Part shown: positions 10,044-22,890 of the stretch, in pieces
How the letters are laid out: each line of letters begins with the position of its first letter
How positions within the stretch are numbered: the first letter of the stretch is position 1
Source: Rutidosis leptorrhynchoides
Lineage: Eukaryota; Streptophyta; Magnoliopsida; Asterales; Asteraceae
Reading direction: 5' to 3'
Length of the DNA stretch: 64,000 nt
Assembly (NCBI RefSeq): GCF_046630445.1
Contig: NC_092341.1
Coordinates: 27,604,001 to 27,668,000 of the forward strand
The notes under the pieces: model-generated
Told to the model about the DNA's origin: nothing
Databases searched by the model: none
The model's input: only the letters and a program-made list of their open reading frames with translations
Translations under genes and position numbers: made by a program

Positions 10044-10763
10044 GGATGGGTTGAAGGTAAACTGACGATGAAGAATAAATTAAGTATTATAGGTGATGTG
10101 AAGAAAGTTATGACCGAAAATCAAATAAATTTTTTTAAAGAAACGTGTTTTGGTGTATGGTTAGATCTTGAATACATGGGTAACGATCCCGGACTTGTAC
10201 ATGCAATGCTCCAACGTAAAACTGTACAGCCGGAAAGAATTGATGATGCTAAGTACCCCGAGGAGCAAGATGACATATGGTTTAGATTTAAGCCTAATTT
10301 TATTATTAGATTTGGTCGACGTGAATTTTGTCTAGTAACGGGTTTTTTGTTTGGTACCCGTACGGATATGGCACATTACATCCCTAAAGATTATGAAAAA
10401 GAGACCGCTCCAATTAGACGACGTTTATTTCAGTCCATTAAAGAGAGCACAAACATTTTGATTGGTGATATTGAAAAGAAGCTTCTAAAAAGTAGTCGGG
10501 TTGGTGTTTCGGACGATGATGTGGTTCGACTAGCAATCATATTAGTTGTAGAGAGAGCTTTTATGGGTAAACAATCTGCCCATGTGGTGAATAAGAAGTA
10601 TTTATATTTAGTTAAAGATTTTTCAAGTGTTAATAAGTACCCATGGGGGTCTCGTATATGGGAACCGACTTACGAAGTGGTTAGTGAAGGGTTTGTTGTT
10701 CGGGAAAGCCAATTAGAGAGCAGTAAGGCGTACACTTTGGCGGGATTTATGTGGGCATTTAAG
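10044..10763 (+). CDS. Exon 2 of protease gene: DUF1985-type domain
   Basis: 240 codons with a clean acceptor (TTTACAG) and donor (AAG|GTAACG). The reading is open and contains the conserved features of the DUF1985 domain found N-terminal to ULP1 domains in plant MULE genes. The domain continues into exon 3 with IWILEAYRR. If annotated without splicing it would appear as an ORF of about 265 codons starting in the intron at 10005. Confidence 0.75.
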
Positions 10764-10805
10764 GTAACGACATGTTTGATTTCAAATACTTTTATTATTT
10801 AAAGG

Positions 10806-10914
<109 letters not shown>

Positions 10915-11146
10915 ATTGTTAAAACAAATGATTTGTAGATTTGGATCCTCGAGGCTTACCGTCGTACCATTAAATCCTTTGCTACAAAAACGGACAAGAA
11001 TGGAGTACCGAGGGCTCTTTTTTGGAAGCGTACAACAGCGGAGACTTTTGGAATCTCTGATTACATTAAACTCTTAGATATTCAGGTTAGTTGCATTTAA
11101 CATTTGAAATTACCTTTGACTGTTGTAAACAGATAGGATATGGCAA

Positions 11147-11263
11147 GGTCGCAAGACCATTTTCGCGTCCTTGCGTCTCACTTAAGCTTGGACGCAAGGT
11201 TGTACTTGCGGCTTTGCGTACTTGCTACATATGAGCCGTAACCTAGATTTGCGTCCTTGCGTC
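11147..11263. repeat. Hairpin repeat cluster in protease intron 3
   Basis: GGTCGCAAGACC, GCGTCCTTGCGTC and GGACGCAAGG-type arms, all inside intron 3 (11086-11330); a lone TTGCGT follows at 11301. Confidence 0.8.
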
Positions 11264-12036
11264 TCTTTGACCAGAATATTCCCAAGTATTTTTTGTAATC
11301 TTGCGTAAAAAGTCGTGTTTAATTATGCAGGATGATTGTCCCAAGAACAAGAAACCTCTACGTGGTCTCTTCCCCACTGATACAGAGAAGGAGTGTCAAT
11401 GGTGGATTGATAGTGATGCATTATTTCTTGAAACATTAGTTGAAGAGGAGATCCAGCAAGATGAAACCGAAGTCGTACCAGAAACTGTAGAGCAGACACA
11501 AACACAAACACAGACACAGTCACCAACACATCAAAATACCGAGGTACAAGAATTACATCGTTTGGTAGCGTTGTTAACCGAGCGGGTGGACAAAAGTGAA
11601 AAAGAATTTAAAGAGCGGATGGAAAAAGTTGAAAATGAATTAACCGAATGTAAAAGGAAATTGTCGGAATACGAAGAAAACCCTTTTTCAGAGCAAGAGT
11701 ATCCGGTATATTTTTATTTTGAATTTATTAATTATTTTTTGCATTTGAATATTTGTTCTCATATGAATTTATATATTTTTTGTTTTTTATTTGTTATTTG
11801 CTTAGGACAATACGTATTATGATAAATATTTCTCTGACAATGAGATTGTCAACCCTTCTCCGATGCAAATACGAGTGGAATAAGAGAAAGACTGCCCACG
11901 CGTGCATTAAGGTCCCCGTTTACTTCACGTGGATATAGAAATAGAAAACCAATTGAAAAGGTAAATTGTTGCATTATAATAGTTTTTTTTAAAAAAAAAA
12001 ATTCATAAATATTTGTTGTTCCTGATGCACTGATGT

Positions 12037-12138
12037 GGACGCAAGACACAACCTTGCATCCTTGTGCTATGTGGACGCAAGGTTATTATTGCGTCTTTGC
12101 GTCTTGTGTTCGCAAGGTCATCTTGCGTCCTTGCGTCT
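12037..12138. repeat. Hairpin repeat cluster in protease intron 5
   Basis: Three consecutive arm pairs (GGACGCAAG.., GGACGCAAGG..TTGCGTC, TTCGCAAGG..CTTGCGTCC) inside intron 5 (11961-12174). Confidence 0.8.
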
Positions 12139-13140
12139 GTGTTTTTTCTTAACCAGATTTCCTGTTTTGCACAGTTGACCAGACAGGTCATTGAGAAAGT
12201 AGACAACATGAATGCTGTCAACCTTGATACAGAAGAGCAAGGTGTTGATGAGCAATTGGTTGATCAGAAAGCTGTTGATGGATAACCTGATGTTATGGTA
12301 GTTGATAACGTTGCACCTGTTGAAACAGAAGGACCAAAGAATGTAAGTGGTAAGCTACCTGTGAATGTGGGTTATAAGAGAAAAAGGAAGGAAATGGACT
12401 GGGCTAGTGAAGAAGAAATCTGGGCCATGATCGACAGACTTATAAATGATGAAGGTTGTCTTAAACCACCACCAACTGGAGCCTGGAGATATCAGAGAAA
12501 GCATGCACCCCCTGCAAAAGATCCCATGTCAATTATACAGAGCAAGCAAGAGACCCGTAGCATGTTCATCTTTCAAAGTGATCAGTTTATTTACCTTGGT
12601 ACGGAGTTTTGGATTCGCTTGCTGGGGTTAGGAGAGGCTGGGTATTTGGAGAACTTGGTAATTGATCTTCTTAATTTTGTGTTTATGTCATGAATTAATT
12701 TGTGTTAATATCTTAACCTGTCTTCTTAATTTTTAGCACATTGATGGCTGGGCTACATTTCTTTTGAGATATCGTCAGAGATTTCTCCCCAGAGCAAGCC
12801 AGATATTTAACACTCCTGAGTTTCCACATGAGGTGGTTAAAGCAAGTTCTCGATGGACGATTATGCCATCGGGATTCCTGGCACAGCTTGCAAATTTTAA
12901 AGAATTTTGGGGATTAAGTCATAAGGAGAAGGAAGAGAAGTTGAAGCAAAAGGAGGATAAGTTGAAGCAGGCCAAGGCCAAAGATCCTAATTTCCAAGAA
13001 AATGAAGGAATCACTGCCTTTAGGGAACCAAATTACACGTATATAATTTCTCTTGGGGATGGTAGTGATGAAATGTATCCAGCTTGTTCTTCCTGTGATC
13101 AGGTACTTACATTATTAAACTGTTTCTAATTTCAATCTGG

Positions 13141-16100
13141 TGTCACTTTGACCCGAACTTTTTCATGTTTATATATATTTAATGAATTTGATATTTACAT
13201 GATTAAGTATTTCCAACATGTTAAGCAATCAAACTTGTTAAGACTTGATTATTTGAAATAGGTTTTATATAGACAATTGACCACCCAAGTGGACCGGCGA
13301 TTCACGAACGTTAAAACTTGTAAAAACTATATGATGACATACATATGGATATATATATAGTTATCATGATATTATGATAAGTATGTACCTCATTAAGTAT
13401 TCTAACAATGAGTTATATACATAAAAATGAGACAATTGAATTAAGAAACTTGAAAACGGTATATATAACGATTATCATTATAACAACGTCTTACTAATTA
13501 CATATGAATCATTTTAAGATATTGATACACTATATATAAACATGTTAAATTATAAGTAAACATATCATTAAGTATAATAACAATGAACTACATATGTAAA
13601 AACAAGACTACTAACTTATGGATTTCGAAACGAGACATATATGTAACGATTATCGTTGTAACAACATTTAACTGTATATATATCATATTAAGATATATTA
13701 ATACATCATTATATCATGATAATATAATAATTTAACATCTCATTAGATATAATAAACAATGTGTTAACAACATTTAACAAGATCGTTAACTTAAAGGTTT
13801 CAAAAACAACATTTACATGTAACAACTAACGATGACTTAACGACTCAGTTAAAATGTATATACATGTAGTGTTTTAATATGTATTCATACACTTTTGAAA
13901 GACTTCAAGACACTTATCCAAGTACTTCTACTTAACAAAAATGCTTACGATTACATCCTCATTCATTTTCATCAACAATTCTACTCGTATGCACTCGTAT
14001 TTGTACTTGTACAATACACAGCTTCTAAATATATTTACTATTGGTATATACACTCCAATGATCAGCTCTTAGCAGCCCATGTGAGTCACCTAACCATGTG
14101 GGAACCATCATTTAACATCTAGCATGACTTATGAGCAAGGAAACAAAAACAAGAACTCCTTTTAACCCCACTCACCTTCACCACTCACCACCTACTCCAT
14201 TTCACTTCCAATTTTCTTTCCAATTCTCTATCAAAACACACATACTCTTCTATGAAAGTCTAAGTTACTATTTTTCCAGCAAAAATCATCAAATACAAGC
14301 TTTGGTTATTACCTATAATCATCATAAAAACAATTACTAAAGAACACATCAAGAACACTTCCAAGTTTACAAGTTTACTTCCAAGTTTCCTAATCCATTC
14401 CAAGCAATCATCTAAGATCAAGAAACCTTTGTTATTTATAGTAGGTTATCTTTCTAAATCAAGGTAATATTCATATTCAAGCTTTGATTCAATTTCTATA
14501 ACTATAACTATCTTAATTCGAGTAATAATCTTACTTGAACTTGTTTTTGTGTCATGATTCTATTTCAAGAACTTTCAAGCCATCAAAGATCCTATGAAGC
14601 TCAAGTTATTTTTTCATCATTTCCAGTAGGTTTACCTACTAAACTTGAGATATTAATGATGTTCATAACATCATTCGATTCATATATGTATAACTATCTT
14701 ATTCGAAGATTTGAATATGTAATCACTAGAACATAGTTTAGTTAATTCTAAACTTGTTCGCAAACAAAAGTTAATCCTTCTAACTTGACTTTTAAAATTA
14801 ACTAAACACATGTTCTATATCTATATGATATGCTAACTTAATGATTTAAAACCTGAAAACACGAAAAACACCGTAAAACCGGATATACGCCGTCGTAGTA
14901 ACACCGCGGGCTGTTTTGGGTTAGTTAATTAAAAACTATGATAAACTTTGATTTAAAAGTTGTTCTTCTGGAAAAATTATTTTTCTTATGAACATGAAAC
15001 TATATCCAAAAATCATAGTTAAACTCAAAGTGGAAGTATGTTTTCCAAAATGGTCATCTAGACGTCGTTCTTTCGACTGAAATGACTACCTTTAAAAAAC
15101 GACTTGTAATCTGTATTTCTGACTATAAACATATATTTTTTCTGTTTAGATTCATAAACTTAAGTTCAATATGAAACCATAGCAACTTGAATCACTCAAA
15201 ACGGATTTAAAACGAAGAAGTTATGGGTAAAACAAGATTGGATAATTTTTCTTGTTGTAGCTACGTGAAAATTGGTAACAAATCTATATTAATCATATCC
15301 TAGCTAACTCATATTGTATTATAGATGTATTCTAATATATTATGTAATCTTGGGATACCATAGACACGAATACAATGTTTTGACATATCATATCGACCCA
15401 TCTATATATATATATATATATTTCGGAACAACCATAGACATTCTATATGCAGTAATGTTGGAGTTTGCTATACAGGTTTGAGGTTGATTCCAAAATATTA
15501 TATATACTTTGAGTTGTGATATAGCCTGAGGCTTGTATACACGATGTCGTGGATTGATTCGAGATAATATATATTGCTTTATTTTCTGTACATCTAACTG
15601 TGGACAACTAGTTGTAGGTTACTAACGAGGACAGCTGACTTAATAAACTTAAAACAAGCAAAACGTATTAAAAATGTTGTAAATATATTTTGAACATACT
15701 TTGATATATATGTACATATTTGTTATATGTTCGTGAATCGACCAGTGGCCAAGTCTTACTTCCCGACGAAGTAAAAATCTGTGAAAGTGAGTTATAGTCC
15801 CACTTTTAAAAATCTAAAATTTTGGGATGAGAATACATGCAGTTTTGAAAATGATTTACAAAATAGACACAAGTATTGAAACTACATTCTATGTTGAATC
15901 GTTATACCGGATATCGCCCTTGTTGAACTTGGTAACCTAAGAATTGGTGTTTATTATAATTGCCACCAATTGACGTGAATCCTAAAGATAGATCTATGAG
16001 CCATTGACAAGCCCCAGTCAGAGAATTTGAACTGCTTTAGTACTTCGATATTTATATATAGGGATATTCTAGATTCATTTGTTAATATCGGTTACCAGGT

Positions 16101-16585
16101 GTTCAACCATACGAATGATTTTTATGCAGATTGCATGTTATTGAAAGATGAAATCTTGTGGTCTATTATTACAATTTGATATATAAGTTAAACCTATAAC
16201 TAACCAACATTTTTGTTGATGTTTAAAGCATGTTTATTCTCAGGTGATTATTAAGAGCTTCTGCTATTGCATGCTAATATATGAACAAGATTTGGTGTCA
16301 GCATGCTTGTATAATATTGTTTAAAACTGCATTCGAGATTTACTTTGTTGTAACATATTAATATTGTAAACCAATATGTATTGGTAGTGTGTAAATGTGA
16401 TATTTTTAGATTATCATTTCTGATAATCCAGGTGGTGTCCTTTTAACCTTGTCGACAAAATAAAGGTTATGGTTTGTTTTAAAAACGAATGCAGTCTTTG
16501 AAAAACGTCTCATATAGAGGTCAAAACCTCGCAACGAAATCAATTAATATGGAACGTTTATAATCAATATGAATGGGACATTTCA
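13141..16585 (+). repeat. 5' LTR of the intron-7 Gypsy element
   Basis: About 3.45 kb, collinear with 22643-26115, with frequent single-base differences and small indels (for example a longer AT run in the 3' copy near 22847-22890). It contains no gene I can support. Confidence 0.85.
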
Positions 16586-16587
16586 GT

Positions 16588-16602
16588 TGGTATCCGAGCG
16601 TT
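16588..16602 (+). other. Primer-binding site of the intron-7 Gypsy element
   Basis: TTGGTATCCGAGCG just inside the 5' LTR; one mismatch from the initiator tRNA-Met complement TGGTATCAGAGC. Confidence 0.65.
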
Positions 16603-16795
16603 GGTCTTAGAGAACCAGAATTTTTGCATTAGTGTGTCTTACCGAGTTTGTTAGGATGCATTAGTGAGTCTGGACTTCGACCGTGTTTTTCTTCAAAAAC
16701 GATTGCTTAACATTTTTGTTGGAAACTATATATTATTAACATGTAAATATTATGTGATATATTAATCTTTTAACGTGTTTGATATTGTGTGATAG

Positions 16796-17707
16796 ATGTC
16801 TACCTCTAATACAAATCCCATCGACTCACCTAATAATAATGAAGAGTCGAATATACTTTGGGAAGATTCACAAATTCCCGAAGAGGAATCGGAAGAAGAG
16901 GAACCAGAAGAAGAGGAACAGGAAGAGGAGGAACCGGAAGAGGTTGCTTGTATTGTTTAATAATTATTTTTTTTACGAATCTAATCCTTGTCTATTTTAC
17001 AGTATAAAAACAAAATGAACATTAAGGGTAGCCAACCGAATATTTTAGAAGGCCTACCAGAGGATATGATTGAGGAAATCTTGTCTAGAGTCGGTCAGAA
17101 TTCTTCAGCACAATTAGTTATGGCGAAATTAACCTGTCAAACATTTGAAACACTTTCCAGAAATGCCTTAGTTTATAAAAGGCTTTCCTTTGATAGGTGG
17201 GGTATATCACATTGGGGAGACCGTAAGTTACGCCGTGTTTTCTTTAAAGCATTAAATGCGGGGAACCCAAATGCAATTTTATGCTACGGGTTAAGAACCT
17301 ATTTTGACTCAACATATTCCAACATAGGATTTTGTGAGTTAAAAAGAGCTTCTAACATGCAACATAAAGAAGCATGTTATACTTGTGGGTTAGTGATGTT
17401 CGCTTCTTACCAAAATGAGAAAAAGAACATCGGATTACAACTTTTAAATAAAACCTTCCCACAAGTGACGAACTTAGTAGTTGAGGTAAGAAACAAGGTT
17501 TTTAGATTACTACGAGGCTGTTGGGCATTACGAAACCCTCGTCCTTTTGATGACATGACAACATGCTACCTAGCCAATGGTCATAACGGTTACTTTCCAC
17601 AAGATCATGGATGGGAAGTCGTCTTAGTAAAACCTGAATGCATGACTTGTTTCTGGACTTATGAATTATGTGTCTTTATTTCTTTTGCTGAACAACTTGC
17701 ATATTAA
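16796..17707 (+). CDS. F-box protein gene captured by a Gypsy element (intact)
   Basis: Two exons, 16796-16942 and 17003-17707, joined by a 60-bp GT-AG intron in phase 0, give 283 codons without a stop. Exon 1 encodes a Ser/Asn-rich start and a long Glu-rich tract. Exon 2 carries an F-box (GLPEDMIEEILSRVG followed by KLTCQTFETL), then a domain with Cys residues (EACYTCGLVMFASY) as in Arabidopsis F-box proteins of the At2g35280/At1g67623 type, ending near WEVVLVKPECMTCFW. The family's role is SKP1 binding in SCF ubiquitin ligases. The gene is sense-oriented between the primer site and gag, so it would be carried in the element's genomic RNA, although the retained intron is odd for that. The frame is open while the adjacent gag-pol has many stops, which suggests selection or late capture. 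Confidence 0.75.
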
Positions 17708-18048
17708 CTAGAATTGCCTTTATAGTTGCCGAGTAGCAAAGTTATTATGTACTATATTTCATCCTATATGTATAATAGCGGTATTGTAAGTTTGTAAAAT
17801 TTTGTATAAAATTTGAACGCGAAATTTTATTATAATCAGTTTTTTTATATAGAATTGTAGTAGTTGAATTGTATATTAGCTACTAAGTATGAACTTAACG
17901 GGTAGGTACTACCCGAATTAAAACTATAAAACGCTAATATGAAGAAAAAGCTTTTATAAATGAGTTCATACTATGCTACGAAATACTATTAACTACTCTT
18001 AAAATTCTATATGATTAACTTAATTCTTTTGAGCTATTTTTGAAGGAA

Positions 18049-21000
18049 ATGGCACCTACGACTCGTCAGAATTTGAATATGAGCGAGGAAGACTTCCGTG
18101 TTTTCCTTGCTACGAACATAGCTGCAGTGCAGGCTGCAATGCAAAATAACAACAATAACTCTGGTTCTAGTAGTGGAACTAATCCCACAAGAAATCGTGT
18201 ATGATGCTCCTACAAAGAATTCACTGCCTGCAAACCTTTGGAATTCGATGGAACCGAAGGACCAATTGGATTGAAACGGTGGACCGAGAAAGTCGAATCG
18301 GTGTTTACCATAAGTAAGTGTACTGAAGAGGACAAAGTTAAGCACGCTACGCATACCTTCACAGGTACTGCGTTAACGGGGTGGAACACCTATCTTGAAC
18401 AGGTAGGACAAAATGCTGCTTACGCACTACCGTGGTCGGCATTCAAGCAACTGATGAACGAGCAGTACCGTCCTAGAAACGAAGTCAATAAGCTCAAGGT
18501 AGAGCTTAGAGAGTTACAAACACAAGGGTTCGACATTACCACATATGAACGACGATTCACAGAGTTGTGCCTATTATGTCCAGGAACGTTCGAAGATGAA
18601 GAGGAGAAGATCGACGCGTTCATAAAAGGGTTACCAGTAAGGATTCAAGAAGATGTGAGTTCACACGAGCCCGCTTCCATACAAAAGGCAAGTCGAATGG
18701 CTCATAAATTCATAAATCAGATTGAGGGAAGAATTAAAGAACAGGCAGCCGAAGAAGCTAACACGAAACAACTCAAGAGGAAGTGGGAGAAAAACGGTGA
18801 CAAGAATCACCAGTACAACAACAATAACAATCGCAACAACTATCCCAACAACTGCAACAACCATCGCAATAATAACTGTAACCCTAACAATAACTACAAC
18901 AAACGTCCCAACAACAACAACTATAACAACCGTTCCAACAATAATAACAATCCCAACAACAACCAAATCAATAACAACAATGGCAACAACAATCAGAACA
19001 GTAAATGTCTAAGGTGTTGAGGGTTTCATCCAGATAAGTTTTGTGTAGTAGTGTGTACTAAGTGTAATAGAACCGGACATAGTGTAACGAAGTGTGATGT
19101 ATATGGACTAAAGGCATATAAAAATAACAGAACAAATAATTCCATTATTTGTTACGGATGCGGAAAGCCGGGCCATTTCAGCAAAGCATGCCCTAATCAA
19201 GGGAATAATAATGGGCAAGGCCGTGGATGAGTCTTCAACATTAATTCGGCAGAAGCACAGGAGGACCCGGAGCTTGTTACGGGTACATTTCTTATTGACG
19301 ATAAATCTGCTTATGTTTTATTTAATTCGGGTGTGGATAGAAGCTATATGAGTAGAGATTTTTGTGCTAAATTAAGTTTCCCATTGATGCCTTAAGATAG
19401 TAAATTTTTACTCGAATTAGCAAACAGCAAACTAATTACAGCAGATAAAGTATGTCGGGATAGAGAAATTAAACTGGTTGACGAAACATTTAAAATTGAT
19501 TTAATACCAGTCGAGTTAGGGAGTTTTGATGTAATAATTGGCATGGACTGGTTGAAAAAGGTGAGAGCAGAAGTCATTTGTTACAAAAATGCGATTCAAA
19601 TTGTGCGTGAAAAAGGAAAACCTTTAATGGTGTACGGAGAAAAGAATAACGTGAAATTAAATCTTATTAGTAGTATGAAGGCGCAAAAACTAATAAGAAA
19701 ATGTTGTTATGTCATTCTACCACACATCGAGGAAGTTAAACCTGAAGAAAAGAACATCAGTGATGTTCCCGTCGCAAAAGAATTTCCCGATGTATTTTCG
19801 AAATAATTACCGGGATTACCCCCACATCGATCCATTGAATTTCAAATAGACCTTGTACCGGGAGCTGCACCAATAGCTCGTACTCCATACAGACTCGCAC
19901 CCAGCGAAATGAAAGAATTACAAAGTCAGTTACAGGAACTTTTAGAGCGTGGTTTCATTCGACCAAGTACATCACCGTGGGGACCTACTGTTTTGTTTGT
20001 CAAAAAGAAGGATGGTACATTCAGGTTGTGTATCGACTACCGAGAGTTGAACAAACTTACCATCAATAACCGCTACCCACTACCGATAATCGATGATTTA
20101 TTTGATCAACTACAAGGCTCGTCGGTTTATTCGAAGATTGATTTACGTTCTGGGTATCATCAAATGCGGGTGAAGGAGGATGATATTCCAAAGACTGCTT
20201 TTAGGACGTGTTACGGTCATTACGAGTTTATGGTTATGCCATTTGGATTGACTAACGCACCAGCTGTGTTCATGGACCTCATGAACCGAGTGTGTGGACC
20301 ATACCTTGACAAGTTTGTCATTATTTTCATCGATGACATACTTATTTACTCAAAGAATGATCAAGATCACGAAGAACATTTTAAAAGTGCTAGAGTTGTT
20401 GAGGAAAGAAAAACTGTACGCTAAGTTTTCAAAGTGTGCATTTTAGTTGGAAGAAGTTCAATTCCTCGGTCACATAGTGAACAAAGAAGGTATTCAGGTG
20501 GATCCGACAAAGATTGAAACCGTTGAAAAGTGGGAAACCCCGAAAACTCCGAAGCATATACGTCAATTTTTAGGATTGGCTGGTTACTACAGAAGATTCA
20601 TCCAAGATTTTTCCAAAATAGCAAAACCCTTGACTGCATTAACGCATAAAGGGAAGAAATTTGAATGGAAGGATGAGCAGGAGAAAGTGTTTCAATTGTT
20701 GAAGAAAAAGTTAACTACGGCACCTATATTGTCATTACCTGAAGGGAATGATGATTTTGTGATATATCGTGACGCCTCAAAGCAAGGTCTCGGTTGTGTA
20801 TTAATGCAACGAACAAAGGTAATTGCTTATGCGTCTAGACAGTTGAAGATTCACGAGCAGAATTATACGACGCATGATTTGGAATTAGGCGTTGTTGTTT
20901 TTGCATTAAAGACTTTGAGGCACTACTTATATGGGGTCAAAAGTATTATATATACCGATCAAAAAAGTCTCCAACACATATTTAATCAGAAACAACTAAA

Positions 21001-22607
21001 CATGAGACAGTGTAGGTGGATTGAGTTATTAAATGATTACGATTTCGAGATTCGTTACCACCGGGGAAGGCAAATGTGGTAGCCGACGCCTTGAGCAGAA
21101 AGGACAGAGAACCCATTCGAGTAAAAACTATGAATATAATGATTCACAACAACCTTACTACTCAAATAAAGGAGGCGCAACAAGGAGTTTTAAAAGAAGG
21201 AAATTTAAAGGATGGAATACCCAAAGGATCGGAGAAGCATCTTAATATACGGGAAGACAGAACCCGGTATAGGGCTGAAAGGATTTAGGTACCAAAATTT
21301 GAAGATATGAGAGAAATGGTACTTAGAGAAGCTCATAAAACCAGATACTCAATACATCCTGGAACGGGGAAGATGTACAAGGATCTCAAGAAACATTTTT
21401 GGTGGCCGAGTATGAAAGCCGATGTTGCTAAATACGTAGGGGAATGTTTGACATGTTCTAAAGTCAAAGCGGAACATCAGAAACCATCAGGTCTACTTCA
21501 ACAACCCGAAATCCCGGAATGGAAATGGGAAAACATTACCATGGATTTCATCACTAAATTGCCAAGGACTGCAAGTAGTTTTGATACTATTTGGGTAATA
21601 GTTGATCGTCTCACCAAATCATCACACTTCCTGCCAATAAGAGAAGATGACAAGATGGAGAAGTTAGCACGACTGTATTTGAAGGAAGTCGTCTCCAGAC
21701 ATGGAATACCAATCTATATTATCTCTGATAGGGATGGCAGATTTATTTCAAGATTCTGGCAGACATTACAGCAGGCATTAGGAACTCGTCTAGACATGAT
21801 TACTACTTATCATCCACAAACTGATGGGCAGAGCGAAAGGATGATACAAACGCTTGAAGACATGCTAAGAGCATGTGTTATTAATTTCGGAAATAGTTGG
21901 GATCGACACCTTCTGTTAGCAGAATTTTCCTACAACAACAGCTACCATTCAAGCATTGAGATGGCGCCGTTTGAAGCACTTTATGGTAGAAAGTGCAGGT
22001 CTCTGATTTGTTGGAGTGAAGTGGGGGATAGACAGATTACGGGTCCGGAGATAATACAAAGAAACTACCGAGAAGATCATCCAAATTCAACAACGATTGA
22101 AAACAGCCCAAAGTCGACAAAAGAGCTACGCTGACATTAAAAAAAAGATATAGAATTTGAAATTGGAGAGATGGTCATGCTTAAATTTGCACCTTGGAAA
22201 GGTGTTGTTCGATTTGGTAAACGGGGAAATTAAATCCAAGGTATATTGGACCATTCAAGATTATTGATCGTGTCGGACCAGTTGCTTACCGACTTGAATT
22301 ACCTCAACAACTCGCGGCTGTACATAACACGTTCCACGTCTCAAATTTGAAGAAATTTTTTGCTGAAGAAGATCTCACTATTCCGTTAGACAAAATCCAA
22401 ATCAACGAAAAACTTCAATTCATCGAAGAACCCTTCAAAATAATGGATTGTGAGGTTAAAAGACTTAAGCAAAACAAGATACCAATTGTTAAGGTTCGAT
22501 GGAATGCTCGTAGAGGACCTGAGTTCACCTGGTAATGAGAAGATCAGATGAAGAAGAAATACCCGCACTTATTTCCAGAAGATACGTCAACACCTCCAAC
22601 TGCTTAA
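18049..22607 (+). pseudogene. Gypsy gag-pol remnant (Tekay/Del-like) with many stops and frameshifts
   Basis: Starts at ATG 18049. The Gag capsid region is readable from 18238 to 19020 with an Asn-rich tail, after a TGA at about 18202. Two CCHC knuckles follow, near 19061 and 19153 (the second is CYGCGKPGHFSKAC). Protease is around 19310 with the motif altered to FNSGVD where FDTGAD is usual, so its catalytic Asp is lost. Reverse transcriptase runs 19909-20424 (YRELNK, FIDDIL) and continues after a frameshift at 20447. RNase H is at about 20760, integrase at 21307-22134 (HHCC region and MDFITKLP) and a chromodomain-like tail at 22347-22600 ([18 protein letters not shown]). Stops include 19018, 19228, 19393, 19804, 20422 and 21286. 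Not functional. Confidence 0.9.
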
Positions 22608-22642
22608 AATTTCGGGACGAAATTTATTTAACGGGTAGGTAC

Positions 22643-22847
22643 TGTAGTGACCCGAACTTTTCCATGTTTATATATATTTAATGAATTTGATATTTACATG
22701 ATTAAGTGTTTCCAACATGTTAAGCAATCAAACTTGTTAAGACTTGATTATTTGAAATAGGTTTTATATAAACAATTGACCACCCAAGTTTACCGGCGAT
22801 TCACGAACGTTAAAACTTGTAAAAACTATATGATGACATACATATGG

Positions 22848-22890
<43 letters not shown>

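Noticed and set aside
14131..14340. Short reading duplicated at 23662-23946
   Set aside because: It lies in both LTRs of the intron-7 Gypsy element and is not a separate gene.
16943..17002. Treating the F-box gene in the Gypsy element as two unrelated ORFs
   Set aside because: A 60-bp GT-AG intron joins them in phase and the product has a coherent acidic N-terminus plus F-box.
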